In this document: piece by piece, positions 57,224-64,000 of the stretch | Position numbering within the stretch: the first letter of the stretch is position 1 | How the letters are laid out: every line of letters starts with the position of its first letter | Source: Coffea arabica | Lineage: Eukaryota; Streptophyta; Magnoliopsida; Gentianales; Rubiaceae | Direction of reading: 5' to 3' | NCBI RefSeq assembly: GCF_036785885.1 | Contig: NC_092330.1 | Location: 4,498,525 to 4,562,524, forward strand | Length of the DNA stretch: 64,000 nucleotides | Position numbers and translations under genes: made by a program | Notes under the pieces: generated by a model | Databases searched by the model: none | The model's input: only the letters and a program-made list of their open reading frames with translations | What the model was told of the DNA's origin: nothing

Positions 57224-58045
57224 ATAATTTCTTTTCATGAAAGGATTGCAATTCAGAAGATAGGTAATAATTTTGACATATTAATACATGATCCACCTTC
57301 CTTTTTTAACGTGCTTATCGTATGCCTTTCAACACTAAATGCCTTTCGACACTAAACAGAAAAAATCATACATAAAATAGCTCTCGAATATTTGTTGCAC
57401 TTTTTATTTTTTAGTTTTTTGTAACTGTTATCTATAATTTATTATTCATGTACTTTTGCACATTCACTAATTAGTTTCTCCTAAACTTTTCTCTCTCCTT
57501 GAGAGAACCTTCCCCCTTACTAGTGGGTTTTCAAAAGTTTTCAAACTTCCAAACTCATGGTTCTCGGCAAAGCACTAAAATCAACAACCTTCCTAAGTCC
57601 CAAAAGGTTTCTTAAATTATTGCTCGGACATAGTAAATGCAAGTGTTAATGCAGACAAAATAGTGGTGGGGTTGGATTAAAGGACCTCTGAGGGTCAGAG
57701 GATTGCAAGCGTCGTATGTATAAAGCTGCAGGCCATGTTGAACTTGATAGCGTACCCTGCTTTCCACAGCCATAACTCCAAGTTTGAGGTATTGTGTGTA
57801 CTTTTAGCTTGTTCTCTTTGAGTATTTGTGTTTTGTGGGTAAAGTTGCTGTTTTTTTCATTTCTGTGTCTTCGTTTGGTGGTAAGTCTTAAAGTTGAGAA
57901 GAGTAAAGGCTCTGAGCTTTGTCGAGGTCAGGAGCCTGATCCTTTCTTTCTATTCTCCCTCTCCAGTCTCCTCTAGGGGTTGTGTCGGTGTACTCATCTC
58001 CTTACCCAGGTTGGTTTTTTACTCGTAGTACCTCTGTTTGTATCT

Positions 58046-59385
58046 ATGGAGTCGGACTTGAGTGACATGATGCAGAAGTTCTCACTAGCTGGAAATGAGC
58101 TTTCTGGAGCTACGTTGGACTTAGGGGACCTGGAAAGTGGTGTAAGGATAGCATAATAGGGACAATTATGGGTGAGAAGGTAGCGAGTTTTACCGGGGTG
58201 AAAGGGTTTGTTATGGTTGCCTGGGGGTATCCCAAAAATTTTGGGGTGGTAGAGTTGGGACCAAACCTTTTCCAGTTCAACATACCAAACCATGAGGATA
58301 GGGAAAGCATCTTGGAAGAAGGGCCATGGGTTATAGATAACCAAGTGTTGGTTTTGAACAGGTGGAAGGAAGGAATAGAAGGAGATGTGGAAGCGTTCAA
58401 AATGGCTCCTTTGTGGGTGCAAGTGTGGAATTTACCGGTGCATTGGATTTCGAAAGAGGTTGGACGTAAGATAGGAGCAGTATTCAAAGAGGTTAAGGAT
58501 GTTATAATCCCCCAAATGGGGGGAAAGGAAGGAAGGCATTTGAAGATGTTTGTGACTGTGGACCTATCTAAACCTCTGCTGAGAGGGACCATAGTAAAAA
58601 CCGAAGGAACCATGATTTGGGTTGCCTTTAAGCATGAACGTTGTCCTGATTTTTGCTATAACTGTGGATTCGTAGGGCATGGTGAAAGGACATGCACCAA
58701 ACAGCAGGAAATTTCAGGAAGGAATGTGGATAATCAGTTTGGCCCCTGGTTGAGAGCAGGAACAGTTAAAGGAACTCCACAGACAAAGCAAACCAAAACT
58801 AATATGGATAAGAATAAACGTTATTGGAAGTTCCTGAATGGGGAGTTAGTTGAAAGAGTTTAGTCGAGTAGTTTGCTGGAAAAGAATCAATTGGAATTGA
58901 ATAAGGCCTTGGAGAAAAAGAAGCGCAATCGACAGGACATTTCTGAAGGCCTTAATATGATGACGATTGATGTTGAACAGACTGCACTTAATCAAAAGGA
59001 AGAACTTTTAGGGGGAGCAAATAGGCAGCAAGAGGTGCAGGAACATAATGAGGCTGTTAAGAATGAACAGGTAGGAGCACAAGGAGTAGGTGCAGCTTTG
59101 ACTCCCTTGGTGGTAGGTAATACTACGATGGAGGAGGACAGTATAAGTTGAACACTTGTGGTAGATAGTGCTAGCACAATGGAGGGAGGACAAAAGACTA
59201 GGCTACTGATTCATGAGACGTGTAACAACAATCGGAAAGTACAGGAGGCAATAAGGAAGCAATCTGAAAGGCTGAATAGAAAGGTGTCTTCCCCTACTAA
59301 AACTAGAAGGCCTCTTAGAGAGTTGACTAGGCAAGGCAGCAATCAAACTGGTGGGAGGGAAAAGGAAAACAATGATGAAAGATGA
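58046..59385 (+). pseudogene. LINE ORF1 (DUF4283, CCHC zinc knuckle)
   Basis: The likely start is ATG at 58046 (MESDLSDMMQKFSLAGNEL), which meets TAA near 58154. The frame then continues after a shift as GEKVASFTGVKGFVMVAWG (58168-58863). The DUF4283 region includes FQFNIPNHEDRESILEEGPW and VLNRWKEG. The knuckle CYNCGFVGHGERTC is intact at 58662-58703. After a stop at 58861 an acidic/Gln-rich tail continues (58873-59151) and then a basic stretch to 59385. Expected to bind LINE RNA; broken here. Confidence 0.83.
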
Positions 59386-59511
59386 TGATATGGAGTGCGA
59401 TGGAAGTGAGAATCAGAACTGGAAGAAGACTAAATCCTTTGAGATGATGGTGGTGTTAGAGGCTGACCAGGTGGAGGTGGGGTCCTTCCCTAATGGGGCC
59501 GCCGTGGGTAA

Positions 59512-62500
59512 ATGAGGGTTATGGTGTGGAATTGTCAAGGAGTGGGGAGCCCCTTTACAATTTCCCATCTGAGGGAGGTTAATAACCCCTTCTCTCCAGA
59601 TATCATTTTTCTGAGTCAGACAAAGAATAGGGAACAATATATGAATAGAGTCAAAAGCTGGCTTAGGTCTGACAATATTGTGGTTACTGAAGCTATGCAT
59701 AGATCAGGTGGCATGTGTCTTTTATGGAATGATGGGGTTAGTGTCATGACGACAATCCAAACAACTTTCACTATAGAAGCTAAAATAGGAGGAAGATCCA
59801 CAGGAGGAGTGGTGGTTCATAGGAGTGTATGCAAGTTGTGACTCTCAAATTCGAAAACAACAATGGGAAGTGTTGAAGGAAAGGAGTAATTTATGGGGGA
59901 AGAAATATGTGATAGCAGGAGACTTTAATGATATTATTTCTAATGAAGAGAAATGGGGGGTATCCAGAGAAAGGAGAAGAGTTTTAAGGCCTTTAAGGAC
60001 TTTATTGCTGAGAATAGTTTAGTGGATATAGGCTTTGAGGGCCACCCCTGGACTTGGAGCAACCACTGGGAGGATATAGGGGAAGTAAGGCAACGTCTTG
60101 ATAGATGTCTAAGTAGCTGTGAGTGGAGCCTGGCGTTTGAGGGGGCAATTTGCAAGCACATTGAATCTTTTGCTTCTGATCATAGTCTGCTCATGCTGGA
60201 TACTGAACCAGCAAAAAGGAGAAAGAAACAAAGGTTTTATTTTGATAAGAGATGGATCCAAAAGGAAGGAATTCAGCATATTATTGAGCAGGCATGGAGT
60301 AAGGACGAACAGGGAACCAATATGTTTAGAGTTACCAGGAAAGTGAGAAATTGTAGAATTGAGATCTTAAAGTGGAAAAACACCTTCCAAGCAAACTCTA
60401 GAGCTAGTATCACTGACCTTAAGGACAAACTGGAAACTCTAGAGATGTCAAACGTGGAGAACAAAAGGGTCATAAGGTCCGAGCTTAAGGAACAATTGAA
60501 GAAGGCATATAGAGATGAGGAATCTTTTTGGAGCCAAAAAGCTCGAGTAAACTGGTTAAGAGAGGGAGACAAAAATACTAGCTTCTTCCATGCTAATGTG
60601 AGGGGTAGGAGGAATAGGAATAAGATCCTTGAGGTCCAAAGAGAAGATGGAACTTGGACCAAGAATGAAGAGGAACTTGTCAACGAGATGTCCATGTTTT
60701 ATAACAAGCTGTTTTCTAGTGGTGAAGAAGGAGAGAGTTCAGAGGTATTGAGGGGTATTAATCACACTATTACTGAGGAGATGAATACCAATTTGATCGG
60801 ACCAATTCATGAAGAGGATATTCGATCATCAATTTTTTCTATGAACCCAGATAAAGCTCCTGGTGTGATGGAATGACTCCACTGTTCTTTCAAAAATTTT
60901 GGACTGTGATAAAAAAAGGATGTAATCAAGGCAGTTCAAGATTTCTTCTTGTCTGGTTGCATGTTGAAATCCATTAATCATACCCAAGATCCTAAATCCA
61001 ACGTGTTTGAAAAACTATAGGCCAATAAGTCTGTGTGTGCTGTACAAGATCATCTCAAAATCCTTGCTAACAGACTAAAACCAGTCCTTGATAAATGTAT
61101 CAGCAAAAATCAGTCTGCTTTCATTCCTGATAGACAGATTCTTGCTAATGTGATCATAGCTCAGGAATACATGCATTATCTGAAAAACAAAAGGCAAGGG
61201 AAAGAGGTGTACATGGCTATCAAGTTAAACATGGCTAAAGCTTATGATAGAGTGAAATGGCATTTTCTGAAAGCCATGATGCTCAAAATGGGTTTTTGTG
61301 AATAATGGGTACACTGGATTGCAAGATGCATGGAGACTGTCTCATATTCTTTTAACTGCAATGGGGAAGTCAAGGGATTTGTGAAGCCAGGAAGAGGGAT
61401 AAGACAAGGTGATCCATTGTCACCTTTTCTGTTCTTGATCTGCTCTGAAGGCTTTTCAAACTTGCTCCAAAATGCTGCTGAAAATAGGAGGTTAAAAGGT
61501 ATGAGGATCAGTAGGCAAGGCCCAAACATCACTCATCTTTTCTTTGCAGATGATTCACTTATCTTCTATGGTACGGATGTGCAGCAAGCTGAGGAGCTCA
61601 TGAATATACTACAACCTTATGAACAAGCTTCTGGACAGTTGATTAACTTAGAGAAGTCATCAGTGATTTTCAGCAAGAACTTGTCCACTAGACAAAAATA
61701 GGAGATATGCAGTAAGCTTGGGGGTATAGAAGAAGTGAAACAAGGGAGATATCTTAGTCTACCAATGGTTATCTCAAGGACAAAAGAACAAATCTATGGC
61801 TACATAAGAGAAAACATCAACAGACGACTGGAGAGCTAGAAGAACAAGTTGTTAAGCCATGCAGGGAAGGAAGTCATGCTCAAAGCAGTCACAATGGCCA
61901 TGCCCACATACGCCATGTCATGTTTCAAATTGCCAAGGAAATTGTGTAAGGATCTCAGCTTAGCTATGGCAAATTATTGGTGGGGGGTAGCCAATGGCAA
62001 AAACAAAATGCACTGGGTTTCCTGGAAGAAAATGGCTCAGGAAAGAAAGGAAAGTGGATTGGGCTTTAAGGATCTGGAAGCGTTTAACAAAGCTCTGCTA
62101 GGAAAATAGATTTAGAGGATAATCACTAAACCAAATCTCCTTGTAAGCAAAGTTTTGAAAGCCAAGTACTTTCTTAAGGAATCAATTTTTTCATGCAAAG
62201 TGCAAGGTAGTGCTTCATGGTTTTGGAAAGGACTGATGAGTGTGAGAGGAGTGATGGAAGAAGGTATACTGAGGAGAATCGGTAATGGTGGCAGTACTAA
62301 AATATGGGAACATAAGTGGATACCACAAGCTCCAAATGGTAAGCCAACTACACCAAGGCCCCAAAACTGTGAATATGACACAGTTCAGCATCTGATCAAT
62401 AACAAAAGATGGAACTCAAACGTGGTATTCAGATTTTTCAACAAGTCCGATGCTGAGAAGATCCTTAGTATTCCAATAAGTTTAGCTAGTAGAGAAGATT

Positions 62501-63597
62501 CAAACTACTGGAAATACAGTGAAGGAGGAGAATACACGATAAGATCTGGCTACAAGAGGTTAATGATAGAGAGTTCAAGTAGTAACACTAAAAAGGAGAA
62601 TGCTGGAACAAGCCTTGAGGCAGGCAGTAGCCAAAGCAATCAGCTATGGAATACACTGTGGAAGCTCAGCATCAAACACAAAATTAAAGTGTTTATCTGG
62701 AAGTGTATCAATGGAGCTCTCCCAGTCACAGAGGCTATATTCAAGAGAACTACACTAGGGGACCCAGTGTGTAAAGATTGTGGAGAAGAGCCTGAAAAAG
62801 TCAAACACACTTTACTGCAATGTCCTCTAGCACTAGCAATTTGGAAAGTAGCTCCACTAACATGGGAGGGTGCTAAAGACCAGGTGGGAAACTTCCAAAG
62901 ATGGTGGAGCAGGATCACAGAGGCAAGGAAAAGGCAAGATGGGAGAAGCCACTTGGGGCTCACTACAAAGATACTTTGGTAGATTTGGAAGGACAAAAAC
63001 AAGAGGGAGTTTGAGCACCAGGCTAGCTATAATCCGAGTAGAGTTATTCAGAAAGCACACAAAGAATGGCTGGAACTAGAGGAGCTAGAGTCTAAGAAGA
63101 TTGCTTAGAGCACAACAGAAACAGTGCTACCACTGGTAGAGGCCAGTTATGCACAAGAGAGCCATGAAGGAATAATAGTGCAGGTGGCAACCAGAAGCTT
63201 ACAAAGACCGGCAGTGCTGGGAATTGGAGTTGCTGTTAGTAGAATGCCAAATGAGGCAAAGGAATTATGGGCCTTAAAAGACAGAAGCTCGGGAGACCAA
63301 ACTATTGATGATGCTGCAGCAATCAAATTGACTTTATGTAAAGCAGTGGAAAGAGAATGGTGCAACATTAGCATACAAGTTCGCAACAAGGCACTGCTAA
63401 AGCAACTTAAGACTGGTAAATCCACAGATTGCAGAATGACAACAATACTTGAAGATATCTTAAGTCTAAAGTCACTGTTTCGAATGTGCTCATTTTGCTT
63501 AGTTAATTATGATAATAATGATGTTTGTGAGCATGTTAGCTCTTATGCTTTAGGCATTTTGATGGATGAGGAATTCCTTGTTCCTCCGTGTTCTTAA
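59512..63597 (+). pseudogene. LINE ORF2: endonuclease, reverse transcriptase, zf-RVT, RNase H
   Basis: Domains in order: APE-type endonuclease from RVMVWNCQGVGSPFTISHLR (59512), with GDFNDI (59919) and SDHSLLM (60177); the linker with WLREGDKNTSFFHANVRGRR (60550); RT with NQSAFIPDRQILANVIIAQE (61111), AIKLNMAKAYDRVKW, GRGIRQGDPLSPFLFL (61391) and the FADD box (FFADDSLIFY, 61541); the zf-RVT region with HKIKVFIWKCINGALPV and CKDCGEEPEKVKHTLLQCPL (62155-62982); and an RNase H-like end to TAA at 63597. Frame changes near 59840, 60010, 60880-61030, 61310, 61700 and 62110 disable it. Confidence 0.87.
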
Positions 63598-63719
63598 ACA
63601 CATGTTGTACAGTTTCTCGGGCCTTTGCTTGAAGTGTAAACTCTTATTATAGTTCAATGCAAGCTAACTAACGTTTCGAATAAAAAACTAATTAGTTTCT
63701 CCTATAATACAATCACTTA

Positions 63720-64000
63720 GGGCTTGTTTGGTTCACGAACTGGATGAGATGGGATGACTCATCCTTGGATTATTAATCTTGGGTTAAATCATTCTCGAAT
63801 TACTAATCCAAATCATCTAGTATTTGGTTGATTCTAGGTTGGATAGGATATATTGGAAAATAATCCTATCCTATGTTTGGTTGGAGATTGGATGAGGTAG
63901 AATTACTATTTTAATGACCAAAATACCTCTTAATTTGCCGGATCATTTTAATAAAATAATTTATAAATTTATAAATTTTATTAAAATAAAATAATTTTAA
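63720..64000. repeat. MITE start, cut by window edge
   Basis: GGGCTTGTTTGGTTCACGAA directly follows TTA (63717-63719). The GGGC.TGTTTGGTT end and a TTA target are typical of Tourist/PIF-Harbinger-like MITEs, though similar ends occur in hAT MITEs. The right end is outside the window. Confidence 0.55.

Larger units (their letters stand above)
57484..63686 (+). mobile_element. Full-length LINE (L1-type), 6.2 kb
   Basis: A perfect 18 bp duplication ACTAATTAGTTTCTCCTA flanks the element (57466-57483 and 63687-63704). It ends with a short A-rich tail (ATAAAAA) right before the second copy. A 5' UTR of about 560 bp precedes ORF1 (58046) and ORF2 (59512). The perfect duplication points to fairly recent insertion, yet both ORFs carry disabling changes. 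Confidence 0.93.

Noticed and set aside
58110-58613. Minus-strand 167 codon frame
   Set aside because: Shadow of LINE ORF1 on the opposite strand.

Overview
The window is nuclear DNA of a flowering plant, almost certainly a eudicot. It is AT-rich and gene-poor, with Ty1/copia and Ty3/gypsy-type LTR elements, plant LINEs carrying a DUF4283/CCHC ORF1 and an RNase H tail, hAT and Stowaway DNA elements, a plant UDP-glycosyltransferase and a plant invertase/pectin-methylesterase-inhibitor (PMEI) reading frame. The species cannot be named from the sequence. Only two host genes are supported: an intact intronless UGT on the minus strand (19880-21268) and a PMEI-like frame on the plus strand (54804-55427) that has no in-frame ATG.

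Layout. 1-756: flank with a long fold-back repeat. 757-13319: a 12.6 kb composite of Ty1/copia units, bounded by outward LTRs and a TACAA target duplication; inside, plus-strand ends enclose an 8.5 kb block in the opposite orientation, giving large palindromes at both ends. 13320-19700: intergenic, with a 1.37 kb solo LTR (14558-15930), MITE-like repeats and a LINE tail fragment. 19716-19821: a 106 bp LINE tail with a 14 bp target duplication, just downstream of the UGT. 21269-29100: AT-rich intergenic DNA with a 107 bp-period minisatellite, two local duplications and a fold-back. 29109-32450: a decayed hAT transposon. 32531-32758: a MITE.

32759 to about 53565: a nest. A LARD-like gypsy element (two LTRs of about 2 kb, an Athila/Tat-type primer site and a gag-like frame) has received a 3.8 kb solo LTR in its 5' LTR. 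Its 3' LTR holds a near-complete inverted LINE, a 5'-truncated LINE (itself split by a 1,050 bp hAT-type element) and a Stowaway MITE. Several insertions have exact target duplications, so their order can be read. 53600-57470: the PMEI frame among several fold-back MITEs. 57484-63686: a full-length LINE with an 18 bp perfect target duplication and disabled ORFs. 63720-64000: the start of another MITE, cut by the window edge.

The genes do not form a pathway. The UGT probably decorates a small molecule in the cytosol, and the PMEI frame, if expressed, would act in the cell wall. The rest records successive transposition. The most unusual structure is the palindromic copia composite, best explained by an inversion inside a head-to-tail array of three elements, or by palindromic cDNA formation.
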